In this document: positions 1 to 10,841 of the stretch, in pieces
Layout of the letters: each line of letters opens with the position of its first letter
How positions within the stretch are numbered: the first letter of the stretch is position 1
Origin: Azoarcus sp. DN11
Lineage (GTDB): Bacteria; Pseudomonadota; Gammaproteobacteria; Burkholderiales; Rhodocyclaceae
Length of the DNA stretch: 64,000 nt
Assembly (NCBI RefSeq): GCF_003628555.1
Contig: NZ_CP021731.1
Span: 4,154,001 to 4,218,000 of the forward strand
Reading direction: 5' to 3'
Notes under the pieces: model-generated
Seen by the model: the letters and a program-made list of their open reading frames with translations, nothing else
Told to the model about the DNA's origin: nothing
Databases searched by the model: none
Made by a program: the position numbers and the translations under genes

Positions 1-94
1 CGAACAGCGGCGAGCCCTCCACGCCGAGCGCGAGCGAGATCAGCACGAAGGCGCCGGCGAAGATGCGGACGAACTGGTTGACGGTCAGCGTCAT
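1..94 (-). CDS. DUF2892 small membrane protein (partial, C-terminus outside window)
   Basis: The visible N-terminus reads MTLTVNQFVRIFAGAFVLIS and continues into a hydrophobic helix and LGVEGSPLF before the window ends. This matches the start of DUF2892 (YgaP-like transmembrane domain) inner-membrane proteins, which are about 65 residues long. Its ATG overlaps the TGA of the upstream RND pump gene (ATGA), so it is the third gene of that operon and is translationally coupled. The function of DUF2892 is not established; the same membrane domain occurs fused to rhodanese in YgaP, which suggests a sulfur-related job. The family call is from recognition of 31 residues only. Confidence 0.7.
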   Translation of the reverse strand, partial: MTLTVNQFVRIFAGAFVLISLALGVEGSPLF

Positions 95-3000
95 GGTGTT
101 TCTCCTTGCAGTTGCGCGATACGGCCCCGCATCGCGGCGAAATACAGCACCGGGATGACCACCAACGTCAGCACGGTGGACACGAAAATGCCGAAGATCA
201 GGCTGATCGCCAGCCCGTTGAAAATGGGGTCGCCGAGGATGAAGAGCGCGCCGATCATCGCCGCGAGCGCGGTGAGGCCGATCGGCTTGGCGCGCACGGC
301 AGCGGCGCGGATCACCGCCTCGCCCAGCTCGACACCCGCGCGCACCTGGTGATTGACGAAATCGACGAGCAGGATCGAGTTCCTCACGATGATGCCGGCG
401 AGCGCGATCATGCCGATCATCGAGGTCGCGGTGAAATGCGCGCCCAGCAGGGCGTGGCCGGGCATCACGCCGATGATCGTGAGCGGGATCGGCGCCATGA
501 TGATGAGCGGCACGCGGTAGCTCCTGAACTGGCCCACGACCAGCAGGTAGATCAGGATCAAACCGACCGCGTAGGCCGCGCCCATGTCGCGGAAAGTCTC
601 GTAGGTGACCTGCCACTCGCCGTCCCACTTCACGCTGTAGCCGGCGTAGGCGTCCTTCGGCGCGCGGATGAACCATTCGCCCAACGTCCCGGCGAGCCCC
701 GCGGCACCGGCGAGCGGCATGCCGTTGATCTGCGAACGGATGTCGAACATGCCGTAGAGCGGCGAATCGAGCCGCCCGCCCATGTCGCCGGTGACGTACA
801 CGACGGGCAGCAGGTCCTTGCGGTAGATCACCTGCTCGCGCGTGATGTCCTGCACCGTGACGAGCTCGGACACCGACACCAGCGTGCCGTCGCGCGCGCG
901 CACCTTCAGCGCGAGCAGCGCATCGACGCTCGACTGGCGCTCCGACGGCAGCTGGATGCGCACCGGGATCTCGTACTTGTTGTCGCCGCCGTGGATCGGC
1001 GTGACGTTCTCCCCCGCGAGCCCCAGGCGCACCACCTCGACGATGTCCGCCTGCGCGACGCCCATGCGCGCGGCCTTCGCCTGATCGACGCGCAGCACCT
1101 GCTTCGGTGCCGCCTCATCGACGGTGTCGTCGACGTCGACGATGTCCGCGGCCCCCTCGAACGCCGCGCGCACCTTGCCCGCGACGGCCGTCTGCCCGGC
1201 GTAGTCCGGCCCATACACTTCGGCGACGATCGGCGACAGCACCGGCGGCCCCGGCGGCACTTCGACGGTCTTCGCGTTGCCGCCCGCGGCGCGCGCGATG
1301 CGCGCGACTTCGGCCCGCACGGCGGTGGCGATCTCGTGGCTCTTGCGGTGGCGATGCTTCTTGTCGACGAGGTTCACCTGGATGTCGCCGACCTCCGGGG
1401 CACTGCGCAAGTAGTACTGGCGCACCAGGCCGTTGAAGTTGATCGGGCTCGCGGTGCCGGCATAGGCCTGCCAGTCGCTGACCTCCTCGACCGTGCCGAG
1501 GTAGGTGCCGACCTCGCGCAGCACGCGCGCAGTCTCCTCGACCGGCGTGCCGACCGGCATGTCGAGCACGACCTGGAACTCGCTCTTGTTGTCGAAGGGC
1601 AGCATCTTCAGCACGACCAGCTGGAACACCGGCAGCGCGACCGACGCGCCGATCAGCGCGAACACCACGAGCCACAACTTCAGGCGCGCGCGAGCGCCGC
1701 GCACCGGGTCGAGCATCGGCGTCATCGTGCGGCGGAAGACACGGTCGAGGCGCGCCGTGAGCTTGTCCTCGCCCTCGTGGTGATGCGCGTCGACGGACTT
1801 CAGCAAGCGCTGCGCGAACCACGGCGTGACGACGAAAGCGACCGCGAGCGAGATGAACATGCCCATCGACGCGTTGATCGGGATCGGGCTCATGTACGGG
1901 CCCATCAGGCCGGTCACGAAAGCCATCGGCAGCAGCGCCGCGATCACCGTGAAAGTCGCGAGGATCGTCGGCCCGCCGACCTCGTCGACGGCACGCGGGA
2001 TCAGCTGCCACAGCGGCGTGTCGGGCTCCAGCGTGTGCCAGCGGTGGATGTTCTCGACCACCACGATGGCGTCGTCGACGAGGATGCCGATCGAGAAGAT
2101 CAGCGCGAAGAGGCTCACGCGGTTCAAGGTGAAGCCCCACGCCCACGACGCGAACAGCGTCGCCGCGAGCGTGAGGCCCACCGCGACGCCGACGATCAGC
2201 GCCTCGCGCCGGCCGAGCGCGAAGAACACCAGCAGCACGACCGCCGAGGTCGCGAACACGAGCTTGCCGATCAGCGTGTTGGCCTTGTCGTTGGCGGTCT
2301 TGCCGTAGTTGCGCGTGACAGTGAAATTCACGCCCTCGGGGATCAGTTCGCCGCGCAGCGCCTCGGCGCGCGCGAGCACCGCATCGGCGACGTCGGCGGC
2401 GTTGGCGCCGGGCTTCTTCGACACGGACAGCGTCACCGCGGGGAACACGCCGTTCTCCGCGATGCCGGCCTGCGCGGCCGCCGCGCCGGTGCCGAACCAC
2501 ACGTACTGCGACGCCTGATCGGGGCCGTCCTCGATGCGCGCGACGTCGCGCATGTACACCGGCTTGCCGCCGGTCGCCCCGACGACGAGGCTGCGCACGT
2601 CGTCGGCCGATTCGAGATAGGTGCCGGTCTGCACCAGCACCTCGCGGTTGCCGGCGACGAGGCTGCCGGCGGGCTGCGACGCGTTCGCGAGCTGCAGCGC
2701 GGCGCGCACGTCCTGCGCAGTCACGCTGTGCGCGTTCATGCGCTGCGTATCCATCAGCACGCGCACGACGTGCCCCGGCCCGCCGATGGTCGTGACGTCG
2801 CGCGTGCCCGCGATGCGCTTGATCTCGAGCTCCACCGCGCGCGACACCTGCTGCATCGCGAAGCCGCTGCGCTCGGTGTCCGCGGTCCAGAAGGTCAGGC
2901 TGACGATGGGCACGTCGTCGATGCCCTTGGGCTTGACGATGGGCTCGCCGACGCCCAGCTGCGGGCTCAGCCAGTCCTTGTTCGAATGCACCGTGTCGTA

Positions 3001-3339
3001 GAGGCGCACCAGCGCTGTCTGGTTCGGCACGCCGACCTCGAACTGCACCGTGATCACCGCCATGCCCGGCCGCGACACCGAATAGACATGCTCGACACCC
3101 GCGATGCGCGACAGCACCTGCTCGCCGGGGCGCGCCACCAGCGCCTCGACGTCGCGCGCCGAGGCGCCCGGGAAGGGCACCAGCACGTTCGCCATCGTCA
3201 CGTCGATCTGCGGCTCTTCCTCCTTGGGCGTCACGAGCGTCGCGAACACGCCCATCAGCAGCAGGATCAGCGCGAGGAGCGGCGTCAGCGCGTTGCGCTG
3301 GAAGGTGCCGGCAATGCGGCCGGAGATGCCGAGGCTCAT
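91..3339 (-). CDS. HAE1-type RND efflux pump (AcrB family)
   Basis: A 1082-residue inner-membrane pump expected to form a trimer and use the proton gradient to export hydrophobic compounds through a tripartite complex. A first transmembrane helix (about residues 12-35) is followed by a large periplasmic porter domain, a helix bundle with the TM4 signature GILVDDAIVVVENIH (paired Asp of the proton relay), a second porter domain, and a second bundle near the C-terminus (GMIALAGIIVRNSILLVDF). The reading frame is open 65 codons further upstream, but MSLGISGRIAG matches family N-termini and lies 10 bp after the stop of the fusion-protein gene. No outer-membrane channel gene is visible. Substrate unknown; the promoter palindrome upstream suggests an ArsR-type regulator controls it. 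Confidence 0.9.
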   Translation of the reverse strand: MSLGISGRIAGTFQRNALTPLLALILLLMGVFATLVTPKEEEPQIDVTMANVLVPFPGASARDVEALVARPGEQVLSRIAGVEHVYSVSRPGMAVITVQFEVGVPNQTALVRLYDTVHSNKDWLSPQLGVGEPIVKPKGIDDVPIVSLTFWTADTERSGFAMQQVSRAVELEIKRIAGTRDVTTIGGPGHVVRVLMDTQRMNAHSVTAQDVRAALQLANASQPAGSLVAGNREVLVQTGTYLESADDVRSLVVGATGGKPVYMRDVARIEDGPDQASQYVWFGTGAAAAQAGIAENGVFPAVTLSVSKKPGANAADVADAVLARAEALRGELIPEGVNFTVTRNYGKTANDKANTLIGKLVFATSAVVLLVFFALGRREALIVGVAVGLTLAATLFASWAWGFTLNRVSLFALIFSIGILVDDAIVVVENIHRWHTLEPDTPLWQLIPRAVDEVGGPTILATFTVIAALLPMAFVTGLMGPYMSPIPINASMGMFISLAVAFVVTPWFAQRLLKSVDAHHHEGEDKLTARLDRVFRRTMTPMLDPVRGARARLKLWLVVFALIGASVALPVFQLVVLKMLPFDNKSEFQVVLDMPVGTPVEETARVLREVGTYLGTVEEVSDWQAYAGTASPINFNGLVRQYYLRSAPEVGDIQVNLVDKKHRHRKSHEIATAVRAEVARIARAAGGNAKTVEVPPGPPVLSPIVAEVYGPDYAGQTAVAGKVRAAFEGAADIVDVDDTVDEAAPKQVLRVDQAKAARMGVAQADIVEVVRLGLAGENVTPIHGGDNKYEIPVRIQLPSERQSSVDALLALKVRARDGTLVSVSELVTVQDITREQVIYRKDLLPVVYVTGDMGGRLDSPLYGMFDIRSQINGMPLAGAAGLAGTLGEWFIRAPKDAYAGYSVKWDGEWQVTYETFRDMGAAYAVGLILIYLLVVGQFRSYRVPLIIMAPIPLTIIGVMPGHALLGAHFTATSMIGMIALAGIIVRNSILLVDFVNHQVRAGVELGEAVIRAAAVRAKPIGLTALAAMIGALFILGDPIFNGLAISLIFGIFVSTVLTLVVIPVLYFAAMRGRIAQLQGETP

Positions 3340-3349
3340 CGATGCCCCC

Positions 3350-4414
3350 TCAGCGCGCGCCGTTGCGGGCGACAGGGTTGCGGGCGAGCTGCGCGACGAT
3401 GCCCGCCTGCACCGGGTCGAGCGCGACCTCCTCGCCGCCGGCAAGCCCCGCCAGCACCTCGATGCTGCCATCCGCAAGCGCCTCGCCGGCACGGATCTGG
3501 CGCAGCGCAAAACCGCCCTTGCCGTCACCGACATACACCCCGGTCAGCTCGCCACGCCGCAGGATCGCGCCGGCCGGGACGGCAATGCGTGTGCCCTCGC
3601 CGGTCACGAAATGCACGCGCGCGAAAGTCCCCGGCACCAGCCCTTCGGCATTCGCCGGCAGGTCCACGCGCACGCGCACCGTGTGCGTGCGCGGATCGGC
3701 GGCGGGCAGCACCGTGACGCTCGCGGCATCGAGCCAGCGCCCCGAGTCGGGGAGCTCGACGCGCGCCCGGATCTGGCCCGATGTCAGGCCGGCGAGGCGC
3801 TGCTGCGGCACATCGACCACGGCACGCATCGCGGCCGGGTCATACACGGTCACGAGCTGCCGCCCCGGCTGGGCCATCTCGCCCGGTTCGACGTGGCGCG
3901 CCGCGACCAGCCCCGACAGTGGCGCGACGATCGTCGTGTAGCCCTGTACCGTCGCCGCCTGGCCGCGCCCCGCACGCGCCGCGCGCAACTGGGCTTCGGC
4001 CGCATCAAAGGACGCCTTCGCCTGGTCGAGTGCCGACTGGCTGACGAACTTGCGCTCGACGAGGCTCCGCGTGCGCTCGTAGGTCGCCTTCGCGTTGATC
4101 TGGTTGGCCTGCGCCTGCGCGATGCCGGCCTCGGCCCCCGCCACGGCCTGGCTCGCCTCCGCCGCGTCGATGCGCAGCAGCACCTGCCCCTTGGTGACGC
4201 GGTCGCCCGCATCGACCTTGAGCTCGACGATGCGCCCCGCCACCTGCGCCGCGAGCGTCGCCTGGTGCACCGCCTCCAGCGTGGCCTCGGCCGGATGCGT
4301 CAGGCCGACCGCGCGCGCCTCGATGCGCTGCGTCGGCACCTCGGCTTGCGCCAGGGTTGCAACGGCCAGCGCGAACGCAGGCAAAACGATCCGGATGATG
4401 GAATATGTCGTCAT
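3350..4414 (-). CDS. RND efflux membrane fusion protein (HlyD/AcrA family)
   Basis: A 354-residue periplasmic adaptor linking the RND pump to an outer-membrane channel. Residues 1-24 form a signal peptide (hydrophobic LPAFALAVATL, cleavage near AQA). Biotinyl-lipoyl halves flank an alpha-hairpin (about residues 80-150, EASQAVAGAEAGIAQAQANQ onward), followed by a beta-barrel and a C-terminal membrane-proximal domain. No lipobox Cys is seen, so it is probably anchored only by protein contacts. It is the first gene of the operon with the RND pump and the DUF2892 protein. There is no Shine-Dalgarno sequence before the ATG, and the predicted transcription start is only 1-2 nt upstream, so translation may be leaderless. 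Confidence 0.88.
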   Translation of the reverse strand: MTTYSIIRIVLPAFALAVATLAQAEVPTQRIEARAVGLTHPAEATLEAVHQATLAAQVAGRIVELKVDAGDRVTKGQVLLRIDAAEASQAVAGAEAGIAQAQANQINAKATYERTRSLVERKFVSQSALDQAKASFDAAEAQLRAARAGRGQAATVQGYTTIVAPLSGLVAARHVEPGEMAQPGRQLVTVYDPAAMRAVVDVPQQRLAGLTSGQIRARVELPDSGRWLDAASVTVLPAADPRTHTVRVRVDLPANAEGLVPGTFARVHFVTGEGTRIAVPAGAILRRGELTGVYVGDGKGGFALRQIRAGEALADGSIEVLAGLAGGEEVALDPVQAGIVAQLARNPVARNGAR

Positions 4415-4449
4415 GAATATAAGTTTATTCTTATATTCAAGCGAGTCAA
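4415..4449 (-). promoter_or_regulatory. Promoter with perfect 9-6-9 palindromic operator
   Basis: On the minus strand a -35 like TTGACT (4449-4444), a 16-bp spacer and a -10 like TAAACT (4427-4422) precede the fusion-protein ATG. Across spacer and -10 lies the perfect inverted repeat GAATATAAG-N6-CTTATATTC (4415-4438). AT-rich inverted repeats of this kind are typical ArsR/SmtB-family operators. No regulator gene is in the window. The palindrome directly touches the start codon. Confidence 0.65.
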
Positions 4450-4468
4450 GGGCTCGGGCCGGAAATGC

Positions 4469-4855
4469 TCAGCCCGAAGACACTCCGCCGAAACTCAGCG
4501 CGTAGTCCGCCATCGCGGCGATCACCCCGTCCGCCTCGCCCACCGCGGGCGCGAGCGTGATCGCGCAGCCGGCATGACGCGCCATCGCGGCACCGACGAG
4601 GCGGGGCAGGTCGCTCTTCAGGTGCCCGCCCTGCGCGATGAACATCGGCACAACGGCAATCTGTCGGAAACCGTCGCGCACCAGCGTGTCGACGGCTTCC
4701 TCCAGCGTCGGCGTCATGAACTCGAGGAAGGCCAGCTCGACGCGCAACCCGGGCGCTTGCGCACGCAACTGGTCGCGCGTGCGCTGCATCGGCTGCGCCC
4801 ACTCGGGATCGCGGGCGCCGTGCCCGAACAGCACCACTGCATGCGCTTCGCTCAT
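4469..4855 (-). CDS. cbiX: Short CbiX-type sirohydrochlorin chelatase
   Basis: A 128-residue single-domain chelatase that would insert Fe2+ or Co2+ into sirohydrochlorin for siroheme or cobalamin synthesis in the cytoplasm. The family's catalytic histidines appear as LFGHGARDP near residue 12 and GGHLKSDLP near residue 79. The length is that of the small (CbiXS) form, which dimerises to mimic the two-domain enzymes. The start overlaps the end of tcdA by four bases (ATGA), so the two are translationally coupled, although no functional link is known. The metal cannot be decided from sequence. Confidence 0.85.
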   Translation of the reverse strand: MSEAHAVVLFGHGARDPEWAQPMQRTRDQLRAQAPGLRVELAFLEFMTPTLEEAVDTLVRDGFRQIAVVPMFIAQGGHLKSDLPRLVGAAMARHAGCAITLAPAVGEADGVIAAMADYALSFGGVSSG

Positions 4856-5673
4856 GACTCGCCCTCGGCAGTCTCCGGACTGGCGTCGACCGGCGGCGCC
4901 AGCAGACGTTCGATCGCCCGCGCCGCCGCGAACATCCCGACCGAGGCCGTCACCGCGACGCTCGACCCGTAACCCGCGCACGCGAGCCCCTGCGGCCCGT
5001 GCGGCAGGTCGCACGCGAGGTCGTCGAGGCGCAGCGGCTCGCACGAATACACCGCCTCGATGCCGAAAGGCCGCTTGGGGTTGCGCGGAAAGCCGTGCTC
5101 GCTGCGCAGGCGCTTCCGCACCTTGGCGAGCAGCGGATCCTGTTCGGTGCGCGACAGGTCATCGACGCGGATGCGCCCCGGATCGGTCTTGCCCCCGGCT
5201 CCGCCGGCGACGATCAACGGGATGCGCCGCCGCCGGCACGCCAGCACGATCGCGACCTTCGCACGCACGTTGTCGATCGCATCCACGACGACGTCGAAGC
5301 CGTGCAACAGCTCCATCGCGTTATCCGGCGTGACGAAATCCTCGACCACGTCCACGCGCGCATGCGGGTTGATCGCACGGATGCGCTCGGCCATCGCCAG
5401 CACCTTGGCCTGCCCCAGCGTCGGATCCAGTGCGTGGATCTGGCGATTGATGTTCGACTCGGCCACGTGGTCGAGATCGATCAGCGTGATGCGCCCGACC
5501 GCGCTGCGCGCGAGCGCTTCGGCCACCCACGAGCCGACGCCTCCCACGCCGATCACGCACGCATGCGCGGCCTCCAGGCGCACGGGCGCATCGGCCCCAT
5601 ACAGGCGCGCAATGCCGCCGAAGCGGCGCTCGCGATCGACTTCGACAGGGGATTCGGGACTCGGGCCGGACAT
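4852..5673 (-). CDS. tcdA: tRNA threonylcarbamoyladenosine dehydratase (ThiF/MoeB family)
   Basis: A 273-residue E1-like enzyme that cyclises t6A37 of ANN-decoding tRNAs to ct6A using ATP. The Rossmann nucleotide-binding motif GVGGVGSWVAEALARS is near residue 40, followed by the acidic LIDLDHVAESNINRQ segment typical of the TcdA/YgdL branch and the DAIDNVRAK motif near residue 130. The C-terminus has the conserved CAGYGSS and a hydrophobic segment. The start was set at the ATG giving MSGPSPESPVEVDRERRFGG, since the conserved RRFGGIARLYG segment follows directly. Overlaps cbiX by 4 bp. Confidence 0.88.
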   Translation of the reverse strand: MSGPSPESPVEVDRERRFGGIARLYGADAPVRLEAAHACVIGVGGVGSWVAEALARSAVGRITLIDLDHVAESNINRQIHALDPTLGQAKVLAMAERIRAINPHARVDVVEDFVTPDNAMELLHGFDVVVDAIDNVRAKVAIVLACRRRRIPLIVAGGAGGKTDPGRIRVDDLSRTEQDPLLAKVRKRLRSEHGFPRNPKRPFGIEAVYSCEPLRLDDLACDLPHGPQGLACAGYGSSVAVTASVGMFAAARAIERLLAPPVDASPETAEGES

Positions 5674-5775
5674 GATGGTGACGCTTGCACGAAGAAGGCC
5701 GGATGTTACCGCAGCGCGAGCGTGATGAACTCGTCCGCGCAGGTCCGCTCCAATGGGCCATTGGAGGAACCACGA

Positions 5776-6441
5776 ATGCGCCATCTGGCATGCCGCACGA
5801 TGCTGGCCGCCGGCCTGCTCGCCGCCGCTTACGCACACGCCGACTACACCCCCCCCGCCGCCGTGGCGCAGAGCGCGGTGGGCGCCTACGAGGCGGGACG
5901 GCTCGACGAGGCGGCGCAACTTTTCGAGCGCGCCGCCCGCGCCGGCAACCGCCTCGCCCAGTACAACCTCGCCATGATGCTGTTCCGCAAGGAAGCCGTG
6001 GAACGCGAACCGGACGCCGCGTGGCGCTGGTTGCGTCGCGCGGCCGGCGCCGGCCTCGCCCAGGCGCAATTCAACTTCGCGCTGCTCTACGACCACGGCA
6101 GCGGGGTCGCGCAATCGCTGACGACGGCCGCCGAGTGGTACCGCCGCGCCGCCGAACAGGGCCACACCGAAGCGCAGGTCAATCTCGCGACCATGTACTT
6201 CGTCGGACAGGGCGTTCCGAAAGACTCCGCCGAGGCCGCCCGCTGGTACCTCGCCGCCGCGCGCGCGGGGCACGTCGGCGCGCAGTACATCGTCGCGTCG
6301 ATGTACGAATCGGGCGAAGGAGTCGCCCCCGATGCCGCGCAGGCCGAACGCTGGTATGCGCAGGCCGCCCTGCAGGGCGACCCCGCCGCCCGCGCGAAAT
6401 ATGAGGAGCTGCGCGCCCGCCACGATGGCACGGGCCAGTAA
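5776..6441 (+). CDS. Secreted Sel1-repeat protein
   Basis: A 221-residue protein with an N-terminal signal peptide (TMLAAGLLAAAYAHA, cleavage before DYTPP) followed by a TPR-like unit (AYEAGRLDEAAQLFERAARAG) and three to four Sel1 repeats of about 36 residues, recognisable by A..WY..AA..GH..AQ.NLA.MY..G.GV. Sel1 proteins are alpha-solenoid scaffolds for protein contacts; here it would be periplasmic. Its partner is unknown. A good ribosome-binding site (GGAGG, 5763-5767) supports the ATG. It stands alone on the plus strand between two minus-strand genes. Confidence 0.85.
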   Translation: MRHLACRTMLAAGLLAAAYAHADYTPPAAVAQSAVGAYEAGRLDEAAQLFERAARAGNRLAQYNLAMMLFRKEAVEREPDAAWRWLRRAAGAGLAQAQFNFALLYDHGSGVAQSLTTAAEWYRRAAEQGHTEAQVNLATMYFVGQGVPKDSAEAARWYLAAARAGHVGAQYIVASMYESGEGVAPDAAQAERWYAQAALQGDPAARAKYEELRARHDGTGQ

Positions 6442-6448
6442 GCGCGGC

Positions 6449-7414
6449 TCAGGCGGGACTGAGCTCCCGCAGCGCGCACTCGTCGAGCCAGAATCCCAGC
6501 CCCTGCGCATTGAGCTCGAGGTCGGTCCGCAGGATGCGGAAGATCTCCTCCTCCGGCAAAGTCCAGCCTTGCCGCTCCGCCTCTTCGCGCACGATCTGTT
6601 CCAGCCCGGCGAGGATCTCGACGTGCCGCGCCACGCCCTCGCCGCGCGCCGCGCGCGCCACCGCGACCTGCGTGTCGATCAGGCGGTGCAGGTCCGCGGC
6701 CAGCCGCTCCACCCCCGTCACCCGACTGAAGTGGGTCAGATACATCGCCTCCGGGCGATAGCTCATCAGGCGGTCGATGGATGCATGCAGCGCATCGGGA
6801 TCGAACTGCGTCGGCGTCGTCGTCGGGAACACCGACGGACGGCCCTCGACGTCGAACTCGCGGTACGACAGCCCGAAGGTGTCGCCGGTGAAGAACGCGC
6901 GCGCGGTTTCGTCCCAGATGCAGACGTGGTGCTTCGCATGCCCCGGCGTCTGCAGGATGCGCAGCGTGCGCCCGCCCAGATCGAGTTCCAGCCCCTCCTC
7001 GGCCGCGACGATGCGCTCGGCCTCGATCGGCGCGAGCCGCCCGTACAGCGCGAAAGCGCGCTCGGCGCCATACACCGCGGAGGTGCCCTCCCACAGCTTG
7101 GCCGGATCGACCATGTGGCGCACGCCGCGCGGATGGACCACGAGCTTCGCGTTCGGAAGCGCGCACATCAGGCTGCCGGCGCCGCCGGCGTGATCGAGAT
7201 GGATATGCGTCAGGATCACCCACTGCACCATGCCGGGCTCGATGCCGGCCGCGGCCAGCGCCGCGAGCACACGCGGCACCGACGCGTTGGTGCCGGTGTC
7301 CACGATGGCCGCACGGCCCCGGTGGATGAGCAGGTGAATGGCCGCCACGCCCGGACCGCAGTAACCGGAATCCACGGCCAGGATCCCGTCGGGGTGGGCC
7401 GTCAGGGTTTGCAC
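6449..7414 (-). CDS. Metallo-beta-lactamase-fold hydrolase
   Basis: A 321-residue protein with the metal-binding motif THIHLDHAGG (about residues 76-84), a further His in PGHAKHH, the bridging Asp in FFTGDTFGLSYREF and a final THF histidine, that is, a complete binuclear metal site. The C-terminal ~90 residues are helical. It resembles MBL-fold hydrolases that act on thioesters, glyoxalase substrates or lactones; the substrate cannot be named. No ATG is suitable. A GTG at 7414 preceded by GGAGG ten bases upstream gives VQTLTAHPDGILAVDSGY and fits the fold's first strand. Divergent from the malY-like gene. Confidence 0.8.
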   Translation of the reverse strand: MQTLTAHPDGILAVDSGYCGPGVAAIHLLIHRGRAAIVDTGTNASVPRVLAALAAAGIEPGMVQWVILTHIHLDHAGGAGSLMCALPNAKLVVHPRGVRHMVDPAKLWEGTSAVYGAERAFALYGRLAPIEAERIVAAEEGLELDLGGRTLRILQTPGHAKHHVCIWDETARAFFTGDTFGLSYREFDVEGRPSVFPTTTPTQFDPDALHASIDRLMSYRPEAMYLTHFSRVTGVERLAADLHRLIDTQVAVARAARGEGVARHVEILAGLEQIVREEAERQGWTLPEEEIFRILRTDLELNAQGLGFWLDECALRELSPA

Positions 7415-7504
7415 GATTGTCTTTCCTCCAACTCGATCGGCTGATTTTGTGTAATTGTATCCCGCCTGCCGTCGCGACCCGGCAAGCCTCAAGGAACCCG
7501 TCTC

Positions 7505-8698
7505 ATGCCACAGCAACCCTCTGACCCGATGCCTGCCGCTCCGTTCGATTTCGACAACGTTCCCGACCGCCGCTCGGTCCCGGGCGAAAAGTGGGAGCGC
7601 TATGCCGGTCGCGACGTCCTGCCGCTGTGGGTCGCCGACATGGACTTCCCCGCCCCGTCCGCCGTCCTCGACGCGATCCGCACGCGCCTCGACCACCGCG
7701 TGTTCGGCTATACGGACGCCTGGCCCGGCCTCGTCGACGCGGTGATCGACGGTATCGTCCGCGATCACGCGTGGCGCATCGAACCCGACTGGCTCGTGTG
7801 GCTGCCCGGCGTCGTCACCGGCTTCAATCTCGCCTGCCGCGCGACGGGCGAAGCCGGCGACGAGGTGTTCACCGCCACGCCCGTCTACCCGCCCTTCCTC
7901 ACCGCCCCCGGCAACAGCGACCGGCGCCTCGTCACGCGTCCGCTGAAGCTGTACGACGGCCGCTGGGGCTGGGACCGTGAAGAGGTCGAGAACGCCATCA
8001 CCGCGCGCACCCGCCTGCTGATGCTGTGCAACCCGCACAACCCGGTCGGCCGCGTGTTCGACCGCGACGAACTCCAGTGGCTCGCCGGCCTCGCCGAACG
8101 GCACGACCTGACGATCTGCTCCGACGAGATCCACTGCGGCCTCGTGCTCGATCCCGCGACCCCGCACATCCCGATCGCCGCGCTCGGCGAGGACGTCGCG
8201 CGCCGCACCATCACGCTGATGGCGCCGTCCAAGACCTGGAACATCCCCGCGCTCTACTGCGCCTTCGCGATCATCCCCGACCCCGCGCTGCGCCGGCGCT
8301 TCCGTCACCAGATGCGCGGCATCGTCCCCCACACCAACCTGCTCGGCATGGTCGCGGCCGAAGCCGCCTACCGCGACGGCGGCCCGTGGCGCGCTGCCCT
8401 CCTCGACTACCTGCGCGGCAACCTCGACCTCGTGATGGACGCCGTCGCGACCATGCCCGGCCTCGCAACGACGCGCCCGGAGGCAACCTACCTCGCGTGG
8501 ATCGACTGCCGCGGCGCCGGCCTCGAAGACCCCATGCGTTTCTTCGAAGACGCCGGCGTCGGCCTGTCCGACGGTGCGCCCTTCGGCATGCCCGGCTTCG
8601 TGCGCCTGAACTTCGGCTGCCCGCGCGCGCTGCTCGGCGAGGCACTGCGGCGCATGCAGGCCGCACTGCACGCCCACGACGCGGCGCGGGCCAACTAA
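7505..8698 (+). CDS. MalY/PatB-type PLP-dependent C-S lyase / aminotransferase
   Basis: A 397-residue fold-type I PLP enzyme of the MalY/PatB branch (cystathionine beta-lyase activity in characterised members). Visible features are the N-terminal PLWVADMDFP motif, LCNPHNPVGRVF, the cofactor-contacting SDEIHCGLVL, and the Schiff-base lysine in APSKTWN. The length fits the family. An AAGGAAC ribosome-binding site lies before the ATG. In vivo it may cleave cystathionine or other beta-substituted amino acids; a regulatory role such as MalY's in E. coli is not suggested here. Ends just before an inverted repeat shared with the convergent activator gene. Confidence 0.85.
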   Translation: MPQQPSDPMPAAPFDFDNVPDRRSVPGEKWERYAGRDVLPLWVADMDFPAPSAVLDAIRTRLDHRVFGYTDAWPGLVDAVIDGIVRDHAWRIEPDWLVWLPGVVTGFNLACRATGEAGDEVFTATPVYPPFLTAPGNSDRRLVTRPLKLYDGRWGWDREEVENAITARTRLLMLCNPHNPVGRVFDRDELQWLAGLAERHDLTICSDEIHCGLVLDPATPHIPIAALGEDVARRTITLMAPSKTWNIPALYCAFAIIPDPALRRRFRHQMRGIVPHTNLLGMVAAEAAYRDGGPWRAALLDYLRGNLDLVMDAVATMPGLATTRPEATYLAWIDCRGAGLEDPMRFFEDAGVGLSDGAPFGMPGFVRLNFGCPRALLGEALRRMQAALHAHDAARAN

Positions 8699-8703
8699 GT
8701 ACG

Positions 8704-8766
8704 ACCGTCCGCTCTGAGCCTGTCGAAGAGCATGCACAGGGCTTCGATAGGCTCAGAGCGGACGGT
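8704..8766. repeat. 25-bp inverted repeat (CTGTCGAAG-type palindromic element)
   Basis: Left arm 8704-8728 and right arm 8742-8766 are complementary at 24 of 25 positions with a 13-nt loop. The core GAGCCTGTCGAAG resembles an intergenic palindromic repeat that I recall from many GC-rich proteobacterial genomes. It fills the gap between the convergent malY-like and acxR-like genes and, as RNA, forms a very stable hairpin from either strand, so it could act as a bidirectional terminator or 3'-end stabiliser. Only one copy is in this window. Confidence 0.8.
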
Positions 8767-8795
8767 ATTCAGGGGCAGGATTGCAAACGGCGCCC

Positions 8796-10841
<2,046 letters not shown>

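Noticed and set aside
8704..8766. Terminal inverted repeats of an insertion sequence
   Set aside because: Only 13 bases separate the arms, there is no transposase and no target duplication is visible.
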